NCBI GenBank assembly: GCA_002284615.2
Contig: MU069578.1
Span: forward strand, 31,501-47,924
Direction: 5' to 3'
Length of the DNA stretch: 16,424 nucleotides
Source: Dunaliella salina
Lineage: Eukaryota; Chlorophyta; Chlorophyceae; Chlamydomonadales; Dunaliellaceae
Shown here: in pieces, positions 8,998-16,362 of the stretch
Layout of the letters: every line of letters begins with the position of its first letter
Numbering within the stretch: the first letter of the stretch is position 1
Position numbers and translations under genes: made by a program
The notes under the pieces: model-generated
What the model was told of the DNA's origin: nothing
The model's input: only the letters and a program-made list of their open reading frames with translations
The model's database searches: none

Positions 8998-9427
8998 TTG
9001 CGCAGCTCCTCACTGAGAACCACCAGAACTAGCCGCATGAGGCAACACCATGAATTTCATGCAAATGAATGCCATGTGCACCTAATACAAATCAAGTTCT
9101 GTGAAGACACAAGGCCAGAGCATCAGTTGAACGCAGCAAAACAGCAGCATGCAGACCTTTGTAGTGTTATCAACGCTAAAGCTGTTACGATTCACCTATT
9201 CTCCTGGGTGTAGGTGGAACTATTTACACTGAGCATACCCTGAAGCAATTCAAACAACTAGGATTGGATCACCAGCGTGCCACGAAGCTTGCTCAACAAC
9301 TTCATGCCCATTCTGTTAATATGCCCACAAACTAGTCACCATCCGCCGCGCTATTGAAAACAAGAATACTTCCCACAGCCAGGTTCTCGAGCCAGGTGCT
9401 TCTCGTAACCCTCCAGATCCACATTAA
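8998..9427 (+). pseudogene. 3' coding end of family A retroelement, copy 2 (possible restriction-like endonuclease remnant)
   Basis: Three plus frames chain together. The first reads CHVHLIQIKFCEDTRPEHQL, then NAAKQQHADLCSVINAKAV, to about 9201. The second reads ILLGVGGTIYTEHTLKQFKQ, LGLDHQRATKLAQQLHAHSV, to about 9325. The third reads YAHKLVTIRRAIENKNTSHS, QVLEPGASRNPPDPH, to a TAA at 9425-9427. Two small indels (about 9200 and 9325) cause the shifts. The first block has the beta-strand plus x-x-K texture of a PD-(D/E)xK nuclease core; an E would be expected where this copy has Gln (codon 9088-9090). That domain assignment is inference. The upstream RT is missing, so this is a 5'-truncated copy. 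Confidence 0.6.
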
Positions 9428-9580
9428 CACTCTCTTTTTCATACCTTGTGGTGGAGGGGGCACACGGCCCTTTTTTGAGCCAATGTGTCACCTTTTCCTT
9501 AATTGATGTAGGGAGAGTTTCTCTGCCTACGTAGTTTTTCTTTTTCTTTTTTTCATTTCTTTTTTTTCTTCTCAACTCGT
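9428..9580 (+). mobile_element. 3' untranslated end of family A retroelement, copy 2
   Basis: This follows the conserved PPDPH-stop and matches the copy at 6172-6050 in opposite orientation. It passes through TTTCTCTGCCTACGTAG (9517-9533) into a 45-nt T-rich tail ending at about 9580, beyond which similarity to copy 1 is lost. Confidence 0.75.
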
Positions 9581-10071
9581 GCAGATGCAAAAACCACTGT
9601 GAAGAGGGATTCTTATGGTTCAAAATGAACAAAACTGGCAGCAAAATTCTCAGCTGAAGGCTGAGGCTTAGAGGGACAAAATTGAAATTGAAAGCAACCA
9701 GCAACAAACTCTGGTGCCATCAGTGGCAACGGCCAGCTCTCCATTTTCAATTATTCAACAATGTGGAGGGTTGGAACCTTTTATACACGCCCATCCATGC
9801 CATCCAAGAAACCCTTGAATACACCTGCATTGAGGGCATTGAGGCATTGCTTTGGTTTGCTTCAGCACTCGTTTGAAATGTGCACAAGTAGGTGCATGAT
9901 GACTCCTTTTTTTTGACCAGAAGAAGCATTCTGCGCAACGGCAAAAAATCAGCAGAGGCCACTTAAACCATTAGGCAAGGCAAGGAAGGATAACAGGAAG
10001 ACGCCCAGCAAACACTTGCAGGCAGGACACTGCTCAAAATCATAATTATGCAGTTCCTGCCTACGCTCACA
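9581..10071. other. No recognisable gene
   Basis: A short plus frame at 9765-9876 (IHAIQETLEYTCIEGIEALL) reads like protein, but has no neighbours in phase and no splice pair I trust. Otherwise unremarkable intergenic sequence. Confidence 0.35.
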
Positions 10072-10089
10072 GCAGGATTTGCTGCTCTG

Positions 10090-10242
<153 letters not shown>

Positions 10243-10290
10243 TGCGCGCGTGCGCACTTGCCTGAGAACAAGGCAGGACTTGCTGACCTG

Positions 10291-10590
10291 GATGCTGTGT
10301 CTGCATGTTGAAGATTCTTGAAGCCTCTCAAGTGAGTGAGCAGCTGCATACAACAAGCCCTAGGGAGCAAACAGGCCCAGGTTGAGGTCCTGTACATTCA
10401 GATTTGACAGGTTCCACTGGGGCAAAAACTGAAACCTGGATGGCTGACCTGAGTATTAGCCCTAGGGAGCAACTCATCCCTGCACAAAGGCCTGTGAACA
10501 CTCTTTCCTGAGGCTGTGTTTTTGCATGTTGAAGATCCTCGAAGCATAAAAATGAGCAGCAGCTGCACACTACAAGCCCTAAGGAGCACC
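10291..10590. repeat. Diverged direct repeat, about 80 bp, two copies plus a half copy
   Basis: 10291-10370 and 10511-10590 share GCTGTGTYTNTGCATGTTGAAGATYCTYGAAGC, GAGCAGCTGCA and ACAAGCCCTARGGAGCA. A half copy with only AGCCCTAGGGAGCAACTCATCCCTGCACAAA lies at 10459-10489. Function unknown; the neighbouring sequence at 10660 is retroelement-derived. Confidence 0.75.
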
Positions 10591-10664
10591 GCATCCATGC
10601 ACAAATGCTCCAGGCCATATGCCACACCTGTGCGACCAGGATTAATGGGTCATGCCCAGAAAGA

Positions 10665-10775
10665 AAGAAGGAAAGGCTATGCTGGGCAAAGCCAGCGTGC
10701 ATTAAGGAAAGACCCAAAAGTCAGCGCTGGAACGGAGAGTGAGTCCCACCAGACCAAGAGGAAAAGCAGCGCAGA
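10665..10775 (+). mobile_element. 5' coding fragment of family A retroelement
   Basis: The sequence GCCAGCGTGCATTAAGGAAA followed by GACYCAA recurs in minus orientation at about 8288-8258. The frames match: SQRALRKD...GTESESHQT here against CQRALRKD...GTNSKPHQT in copy 1. The plus frame stays open to 10941, but beyond about 10775 similarity ends and the text is not recognisable. Confidence 0.55.
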
Positions 10776-11263
10776 AGTCTACTCCAGCAAGTTGGGCGTC
10801 CACCTAAGACACCCTCGACACTGCTGTCAAGAGGCCCTGTCCAGCAGACTCGAGGCCCACCCCTTCGCTTCAGAGAAAGCTGTCCAACAACTCAGCAAGG
10901 GCCCCCCTCTTGCACAGGGGCCAGCCGTAGCCAGGAGGTGAGCATGCAGTTATGCACACCCAAACTGAGATCACTCCACCTCTAAGAACCTTCTCCACCA
11001 CGCCAACTTCCGGGACAGCTCCTGCACCAGCTTTTCTCCTGGTCATGCCTAAAGATGATTTTTCCACGGTTGACCATGCATCCCGTCCCAGTCTTGCCAC
11101 GGCGGACAACAAAGGGCAGCAGAACATCATACATGCTACAATATTGTTGTTGCAAACACCTGAAAGCGATGAACTTGAGGGCGTGATTTGCCAGACAAAT
11201 GGGAGTGAGGAGTGAAGGCTGCTCCAAAGCACTTGCCGATGGCCTGCAAGCACTCATCATTTT
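10776..11263. other. Probable 3' flank of the minus-strand LPA1-like gene
   Basis: Long open frames on both strands here have no recognisable motifs. I see no repeats. If the gene to the right ends near 11264 this stretch is intergenic. Confidence 0.35.
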
Positions 11264-11268
11264 TTACA
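11264..11268 (-). terminator. TGTAA polyadenylation signal candidate (minus strand)
   Basis: TTACA on the plus strand reads TGTAA on the minus strand, downstream of the last exon of the LPA1-like gene. Consensus for chlorophycean algae; position plausible but unproven, since the end of the coding region is not fixed. Confidence 0.3.
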
Positions 11269-11541
11269 TCCAAGCACGGCTCCAATGCTAGTATCCGTTT
11301 TCTGGATGATGCCTCTACCCCTGCCTTTCTGTTCTTCAGTCAGAGCTTCTTGGAGGCGTGCTGCTGAGACTGAACATCAGCACTCACCTTCCACAAGCTG
11401 CCCTGCAGGCGCACTCTCACGAAACCCCTTTCTTGCTTTGGCCGGTCTGTCAATTTGTCAAACGACCAAAAGCATATCTACACCCCAGAACTGGACGCTT
11501 GAAATCCACCCAAACCATTAGCCACCCATCTACTCAACAAC

Positions 11542-11915
11542 TAGCCACCCTCAACAATCAGCCACTCAGAAGGTGCCCACACACTATGTGGCCCCGTAGC
11601 CTCCTCTGCCCTCAACTTTTTCCAGGGGAAGCTGCGCAGCCAGAAGGGCCGTCTCAATCCATCCATCATTATGCACCCTACCTTGCACACCTCTCCTTCG
11701 CGGTTAGCTTGATCTTCCCAACTCCATGCTACTCTTCTTCTCAGCTCCGTGATGCACATACAATTTACTCTGCGACTCCCACCTTCCTCAGGAGGCAGCT
11801 GCGCGGCCAGCAGGGCCCAAGGTGGGCCACCCATGCCGCTGCTTCTCACGCGTCCATCCTTGCGCAGTGACAGGTACAAGCCCCGGTCAGGCACAGCCTT
11901 GTCCGAGACCGACAG
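11542..11915 (-). CDS. Last recognised exon of an LPA1-like protein (C-terminal domain)
   Basis: The minus frame opens after a good acceptor (CTTTGCAG|CTG, first exon base 11915). It reads LSVSDKAVPDRGLYLSLRKD, then GRVRSSGMGGPPWALLAAQL, then PPEEGG. The GxYxSLRxDGRVRxSGxGxPPW...LPP pattern is one I associate with the C-terminus of plant and algal LOW PSII ACCUMULATION 1-like (TPR, chloroplast, photosystem II assembly) proteins; this name rests on memory. The acceptor is phase 0 and the donor of the exon at 14819 is phase 0, so the join reads WKEWFEKQ|LSVSDKAVP without a break. After PPEEGG the frame continues to a stop at 11541-11543, but the text loses character; a GTGGGA donor near 11790 could end the exon earlier. 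The first ~40 nt recur in every unit of the adjacent minisatellite. Confidence 0.55.
11627..11817. repeat. Short direct duplication of exon sequence
   Basis: GGAAGCTGCGCAGCCAGAAG plus GGCC at 11627-11650 and GGCAGCTGCGCGGCCAGCAG plus GGCC at 11794-11817 differ at 3 of 24 positions. The right copy encodes the ALLAAQLP part of the exon. The left copy is a decayed duplicate downstream of it. Confidence 0.6.
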
Positions 11916-12660
11916 CTGCAAAGCAGGGGAAAGGAGGGCATGGAATGAGTTGAGAAAGTTCCTTGCAAACAGGGTGAGCAGGGACAGCCTTGTCAGACAT
12001 CAGCAGCTGCAAAGCAGGCAATAGGAGAGGATGAATTCAGCGAAAAATATACTTGCAACCAGGCAAGGCGAGTGCAATCCTGTCAGGCACATCCTTGTCA
12101 GACACTGACTGCTGAGAAGCAGTAGAAAGGAGAGCACGAATTGAATGGAGAAGTTGCATGCAACCAGGCAAGGTGAGCACAGAACCTCTGTCAGGCACAG
12201 CCTTGCCAGACACCGACAGCTGAGAAGCAGTGACAAGGAGCGCATGCATTGAATGGAGAAGTTGCGTGAAACCAGGGAAGGTGAGCACAAGCCCCAGTCA
12301 GGCACAGCCTTGTTAGACACCAACAGCTGCAAAACTGGGGAAAGGAAAACATCAAACGGGTAGAGAATTTGCTTGCAAACAAGGGAGGCGAAGAGAAGCC
12401 CCAGTCAGGCACAGCCTTGTCAGGCATCGACAGCTGCAGCACAGGGAAAAGGAGAGCACGAATTGAATGGAGAAGTTGCTTGCATCTAGGGAAGGTGAGA
12501 ACAAGCCCCAGCTAGGTACAGCCTAGTCAGACAGTGACAGCTGAAGCAGAGACAAGGAGCGCATGCATTGAATGGTGAAGTTGCTTGCATCTAGGGAAGG
12601 TGAGCACAAGCCCCAGCCAGGCACAGCCTAGCCAGATAGTGACAGCTGCAGCACAGAGAG
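11863..12660. repeat. Minisatellite part 1: 107-bp units derived from an intron/exon border
   Basis: The CAGCTG landmark (or its variant) falls at 11913, 12004, 12109, 12217, 12324, 12431, 12538 and 12643, giving periods of 91, 105, 108, 107, 107, 107 and 105 bp. On the minus strand each unit reads pyrimidine-rich intron, then TGCAG|CTG (or CTTCTCAG|CTG), then a version of the LPA1-like exon start (SVSDKAVPDRGL, SVSGKAVPDRG, SMPDKAVPDWG). The first unit contains the real exon start at 11915. The array therefore lies immediately upstream of the exon, within the transcript. Confidence 0.85.
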
Positions 12661-12800
12661 TAAGGAACGAGCATGACAGGGCAGGAAGGACAGCTGCAGC
12701 ACAGAAGGTAAGGAACGAGCATGAAAGGGCAGGAAGGACAGCTGCAGAAAAGAAGGTGAGGCACAGGTATGACAGGGCAAGAGAGGCAGCAGGACAAGCA
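12643..12800. repeat. Minisatellite part 2: 48-bp units
   Basis: The CAGCTG landmark recurs at 12643, 12691, 12739 and (as CAGCAG) 12787, exactly 48 bp apart. The shared text is CAGCTGCAGCACAGANNGTA, then AGGAACGAGCATGANAGGGCAGGAAGGA. This is a shortened unit that keeps the CAGCTG core of part 1. Being a multiple of three, it leaves long open frames on both strands that I regard as artefacts. Confidence 0.88.
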
Positions 12801-12929
12801 CCAGTGGCCGGACAGCAGAGTTTACCTGCATGGTAGTCAGACGAGAATAGCTGCAGAGCCAAGGACCGCAAACAGGGAAGGAGTGAGCAAGGAAGTTCAT
12901 GAGGAGGAGGAAGATAACTGGCAGCCAGG

Positions 12930-13690
12930 AAAGGCAGGACCAGCCCCTGTCAGGCACAGCAGCCAGACATGAACGGCTGCAAAGCAGTGGAAAGGAAAAG
13001 CCCCAAAGTGAAAAAAGGAGGCCCTCGTTGCAGCCAGGGATGGCAGGACCAGCCCCTGTCAGGCATAGCAGCCAGACAAGAACAGTTGCAGAGCACAAGA
13101 AGTGAGCATGACATAAGGGGGGAGGTAGCTTATAGCCAAGTTAGGCAGGACCAGCACCTGCCAGGCACAGCAGCCAGACAAGAACGGCTGCAAAGCAGTG
13201 AAAAGGAAAAGCCCCAAAGTGAAAAAGAGAGGCCCTCGTTGCAGCCAGGGATGGCAGGACCAGCCCCTGCCAGGCACAGCAGCCAACAAGAGCAGTTGCA
13301 AAGCAGAGTGCCAGAAACAAAAGGTGTTAGCTCGGGAGAGATCACTTGCATCCTGGGAGGGCAGGTACCAGCCCCTGTCAAGCACAGCAGCCAGACAAGA
13401 ACAGTTGCAGAGCACAAGAAGTGAGCATGACATGAGGGGGGAGGTAGCTTACAGCCAAGTTAGGCAGGGCAAGCCCTTAGTAGGCACAGCAGACAGGCAA
13501 GGACAGCTGCAAAGTGAAAAGGAGAGGCCCCTGTTGCACTCAGGGTAGGCAGGCACCAGCCCCTGTCAGGCACAGCAGCCAGGCAAGAACAGCCGCAGAG
13601 CACAGGGAGTGAGCATGAGATGAGGGGAGAGGTTGCTTGCACCCAGGGAAGGCATCCCCTGTCAGGCACATCAGTCAAGGGGAAGAGCAT
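12930..13690. repeat. Minisatellite part 3: 102-109-bp units in a higher-order pattern
   Basis: The landmark (CGGCTG, CAGTTG, CAGCTG or CAGCCG) falls at 12974, 13083, 13185, 13293, 13402, 13504 and 13590. Unit types alternate. Type A carries AAAGCCCCAAAGTGAAAAA and GGCCCTCGTTGCAGCCAGGG. Type B carries CACAAGAAGTGAGCATGACA and GGTAGCTTAYAGCCAAGTTA. A third type C lies at 13293. The order is A-B-A-C-B-A'-B'. The A copies at 12974 and 13185 and the B copies at 13083 and 13402 are nearly identical. All units end in GGCAGGACCAGCCCCTGTCA and GGCACAGCAGCCAGACAA, which is related to part 1. Confidence 0.88.
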
Positions 13691-14175
13691 GAATGAAGTG
13701 AGGGGAGGAGGTCGGTTGCATCCAGGTAAGGCAGACACAAGCCCTTGTCAGGCATGGCCTTGTCAAGCACGGAAAGCTGCAGCAGGGGAAACAGCAAGCA
13801 CAGGTAGGCAGGATGTTCCGAGAACTAGTGCTTGAAATCTGCCTGAGAGTTCTAGCTTGCTAGCTGAGGTATTTTCCTTATGTGCATGCGGCCTTCGGCT
13901 GGCATGGGTTCTCCTTTTTCTCTTTCCTTTGAATGTGCAATTACCATTTGAAGAGGGGAAAACCATCGAGTGCATAAGTGTGAGAGAGAAGGCAGCCATT
14001 GAAGGCAGCTGTCAGTCGTTTTGACTGGACTCCAGTGGAGGCATCCTTTTCCTTGTGACCTAGTAACCTCCATGCACGAGACAGAGACAGGGAAGGTAGA
14101 CATTGCCTGCATCCAGAGAGGCAGGTACGAGCAGCTGTCTGGCACAACAGTCAGACAAGAACAGCTGCAGAGCAG
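13691..14175. repeat. Decayed edge of the minisatellite with two outlying unit fragments
   Basis: Unit-like text recurs at 13722-13790 (CAGGTAAGGCAGACACAAGC, CCTTGTCAGGCATGGCC) and at 14108-14175 (ATCCAGAGAGGCAGGTACGA, CAGTCAGACAAGAACAGCTG). The stretch between (about 13800-14100) shows no repeat and no gene I recognise. Confidence 0.6.
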
Positions 14176-14261
14176 GAGAGGATGACCAAGCACCGCGCCG
14201 CCAGGCCGGAAAGACTGATGGGAGCAGATGCTTGCACATTTCCCTGCCAATACGTAGGAAG

Positions 14262-14640
14262 ATGGAACTCATCAAAAGAGCCTTGGCTCATGGCTTTCAA
14301 GATCTATCTGACCTCTGGAACAAAGGGATCGACATCCACTTTCTGTGGGCATCATCTGGCATAAAGGTACATTGCTGTGTCAAGTTTCAAGCTTGCTTGC
14401 TGGGAAGCAGCTAGGTACCAAGGGCTGTATGTAAAGCAGTGCGATGGCATCGATGGACTGGATGTCAATGACGTGATTGCTTTGGATGGGAATCAAGACG
14501 TTCAACTCATTCTTGAAAGGACATGATGATCCCTAATGCTTACGGGGGAAGATGAGCTGATGCAGAATGGAGAAAAGTGGTGGGCGCTTGAACATTGCAA
14601 TAACAAGAAAGCAATCATTCCTGTTGCTAGGCCAAGATCA
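14262..14640 (+). pseudogene. Broken plus-strand coding region of unknown identity
   Basis: Three protein-like blocks follow one another on the plus strand. Block 1, at 14262-14366 in its own frame, reads MELIKRALAHGFQDLSDLWN, then KGIDIHFLWASSGIK. Block 2, at 14416-14523, reads YQGLYVKQCDGIDGLDVNDV, then IALDGNQDVQLILERT. Block 3, at 14536-14640 in the same frame as block 2, reads MLTGEDELMQNGEKWWALEH, then CNNKKAIIPVARPRSR. Blocks 2 and 3 are separated only by TGA TGA TCC CTA. No intron of normal length restores phase between blocks 1 and 2. The family is not recognised; a transposon or gene relic is most likely. It lies antisense inside the last intron of the LPA1-like gene. Confidence 0.45.
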
Positions 14641-14812
<172 letters not shown>

Positions 14813-14818
14813 ACACAC

Positions 14819-14961
14819 CTGCTTCTCAAACCACTCCTTCCATCTGTCCATTTGCAGTGGCATGGCTCGCCACCTCAGGTCTTCTGGCCCAGGGGGAGGT
14901 AAAGGCTCCCCAGTGGGCGACGAAGGGGACTCTACATTGGCGGGCAGCATCACGCGGCGCG
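14819..14961 (-). CDS. Internal exon of the LPA1-like gene
   Basis: The minus frame reads RRVMLPANVESPSSPTGEPL, then PPPGPEDLRWRAMPLQM, then DRWKEWFEKQ. It is bounded by an acceptor (CCTCATCAG|CGCGCC, first base 14961) and a donor (AAGCAG|GTGTGT, G at 14818). The length is 143 nt. Phase 1 in and phase 0 out agree with the exons on either side (16277 end and 11915 start). The D(L)RWRAxPxxxxxWxxWFExQ text fits the segment that precedes the GLYxSLRxDGRVR block in LPA1-like proteins, as far as I recall. The exon is Pro-rich in its first half and well conserved-looking in its second. Confidence 0.6.
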
Positions 14962-15100
14962 CTGATGAGGCACTTTGTGTGCAAATTGTGTCCGAGTCAC
15001 ATTCTTTCCATTTCTTGCTTTTGCAATTGGTGCTCATAAGGCACATGAAACTGATGATTTAACACAAGGCAGCATCACGCGGCGCGCTTTTGAGGCACAC
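14943..15100. repeat. Direct duplication of an exon's acceptor edge
   Basis: GCAGCATCACGCGGCGCGCT occurs at 14944 and again at 15070, each followed within a few bases by TGAGGCAC. The left copy is the 5' edge of the exon at 14961 with its splice acceptor. The right copy on the minus strand reads CTCAAAAG|CGCGCCGCG, also ending its intron side in AG, but its frame soon stops. Confidence 0.8.
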
Positions 15101-15325
15101 GGAACTGATGAGGAAACATGAGGCACATGAGGCTCATGAAGCATGTGTCGTTTTGTTGCGGCACACAGCAAACAAGAAGCACCAATAACAAAACATGAGG
15201 CACATGAGGCTCATGAAGCAGGTGATATTTTGTTGCAGCACACAGCAAACGTGAGGCACACGGAACCGATAACGAAACATTGGGCACGTGAGGCTCATGA
15301 AGCAGGTGTTATTTTGTTCCGGGTG
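15091..15325. repeat. Tandem repeat, three units of 75-84 bp
   Basis: Units begin near 15091, 15174 and 15251. Each carries GAAACATGAGGCACATGAGG (third unit with changes), CTCATGAAGCANGTG and TTTTGTTGCNGCACACAGCA. It is intronic to the LPA1-like gene and sits just upstream (in transcript terms) of the duplicated acceptor edge. Confidence 0.85.
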
Positions 15326-15721
15326 TTGTTTGTTTTGCTCCAGCAGGTGTTTATTTTTGCTCCAGGGCGGGAGGGAGGGCATGCACCTTCAAGCAAGATG
15401 AACCAGGCCCTGAGAGCTCCAACCCCCTCAATGCACAAAGCATTAGTGTGGGATTGAGAGAGCACAGCTCTCTATAACTGTACAATGGATGGCAGATTGT
15501 GGCAGGCATCCTTTGGAAACAGTACCCAGGAGACATCGTGCTTTTTAAACGATTCCCTGCACAAAAAGGAAAGCTGTGGCAGGCGATTTTTGGAAATAGT
15601 GGCCTTAGTTTAAGCAAGGTTTTGTGTATGCAATGAGACGTAAAGTCACATGACTGCCCATGCTCAATATACCTGCCAATGCAACTGCCAATGAACAGTC
15701 GAGAAAAAGTAGAAAAACACG
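15326..15721. repeat. Intronic stretch with a 77-bp-period duplication
   Basis: GTGGCAGGCATCCTTTGGAA plus ACAGT at 15499 recurs as GTGGCAGGCGATTTTTGGAA plus ATAGT at 15576. The rest of the stretch shows no recognisable coding or repeat text. Confidence 0.6.
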
Positions 15722-16015
15722 AATCGGATGGTGAAGTCACAGGGGCAGTTCATGCACTTGCAAGCCAGTTGTGGGTGCCTGGAAGGGCAGGTTTGCATGG
15801 GCGTCCGTTCCTCAGATTTTGCCCCACAGCTGTTCCAACTCAATGAGGTTGCGGTGAGCATGCAGATGGGTGAGGAACTTCAAGAGGAGCAGACTGGTAC
15901 CCTTGTTGTCTGGATTGGGGCTCTGAAATAAGGGTTTTGGGGGTGGTGGGTTGATCAGGGGTTTCCTACCCAAAAGTTCGTACTGGTGTCCACAGCTTTT
16001 TTCCCCTCCTGGGCA
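15722..16015 (+). repeat. Dispersed repeat family B, copy 2
   Basis: This matches the reverse complement of 4905-5105. It includes GGTGAAGTCA, then CTTGCAAGCCAGTTGTGGGT, the VSMQMGEELQEEQTGTLVVW frame (ending in a stop at 15931) and the G-rich GGGTTTTGGGGGTGG end. Weaker similarity continues through a T-run and CTCCYGGG to about 16015. It is inserted antisense in an intron of the LPA1-like gene. Confidence 0.65.
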
Positions 16016-16276
16016 AGCACAAAAATACAGACAAAATGGCTTCCGCTGTCTAATGGCTGCAAATGTGTGAAATAAATGCCAGTGAAACACAACGCCAAAT
16101 GAGGTTCACTTGGCAGTCAACCGTCAGGGGCAGTAGGTGATCAGCGGATAGGGTCTGTCAGGAGTGCAACAAAGGTGCACACCCACATTGCATTTCTACA
16201 TTTGTGCATCTTTGCTACCCAACGAAGATCACATCTGAGCACTCCTTGGGCACTCCCGGGGTTCCTCATTCCTCAC
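16016..16276. other. Intron of the LPA1-like gene
   Basis: This lies between the exon ending at 16277 and the family B repeat. No repeats or coding text seen on either strand. Confidence 0.35.
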
Positions 16277-16359
16277 CAAATATAGGAGCGGGGACCACCA
16301 GCACTCCCCTCCTGATGAGCTCATCTTTGTATGGAGCAGCTGCCTCCATTGCTGCAGCT

Positions 16360-16361
<2 letters not shown>
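16277..16361 (-). CDS. Upstream exon of the LPA1-like gene
   Basis: The minus strand reads VAAAMEAAAPYKDELIRRGV then LVVPAPIF. It is bounded by an acceptor at the end of a (CA)n tract (CACACAG|GTAGCT, first base 16361) and a strong donor (TTTG|GTGAGG, G at 16276). The length is 85 nt, phase 0 in and phase 1 out. The phase 1 end splices in frame to the exon starting at 14961. A(E)P(Y/F)xxELxRRGVxxVP is a segment I recall from LPA1-like chloroplast proteins, lying N-terminal to the RW...W block. The protein's N-terminus (transit peptide and TPR region expected) lies beyond the window. Confidence 0.55.

Positions 16362-16362
<1 letters not shown>

Noticed and set aside
10516..10941. 141-codon plus frame as an intact gene
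   Set aside because: Only the middle (QRALRKD...HQT) is recognisable, as a retroelement fragment; the rest lacks any motif and the start is arbitrary.
11500..11570. AGCCACC-type short tandem motif as a telomere-like or CRISPR-like array
   Set aside because: Three imperfect copies with irregular spacing; not an array. No CRISPR-type direct repeats with unique spacers occur anywhere in the window.
12527..13738. Long overlapping open frames in the minisatellite, including a 16-residue repeat protein
   Set aside because: They follow from repeat units whose length is a multiple of three and from the stop-poor unit. They occur on both strands, with no conserved start and no match to a known repeat protein.
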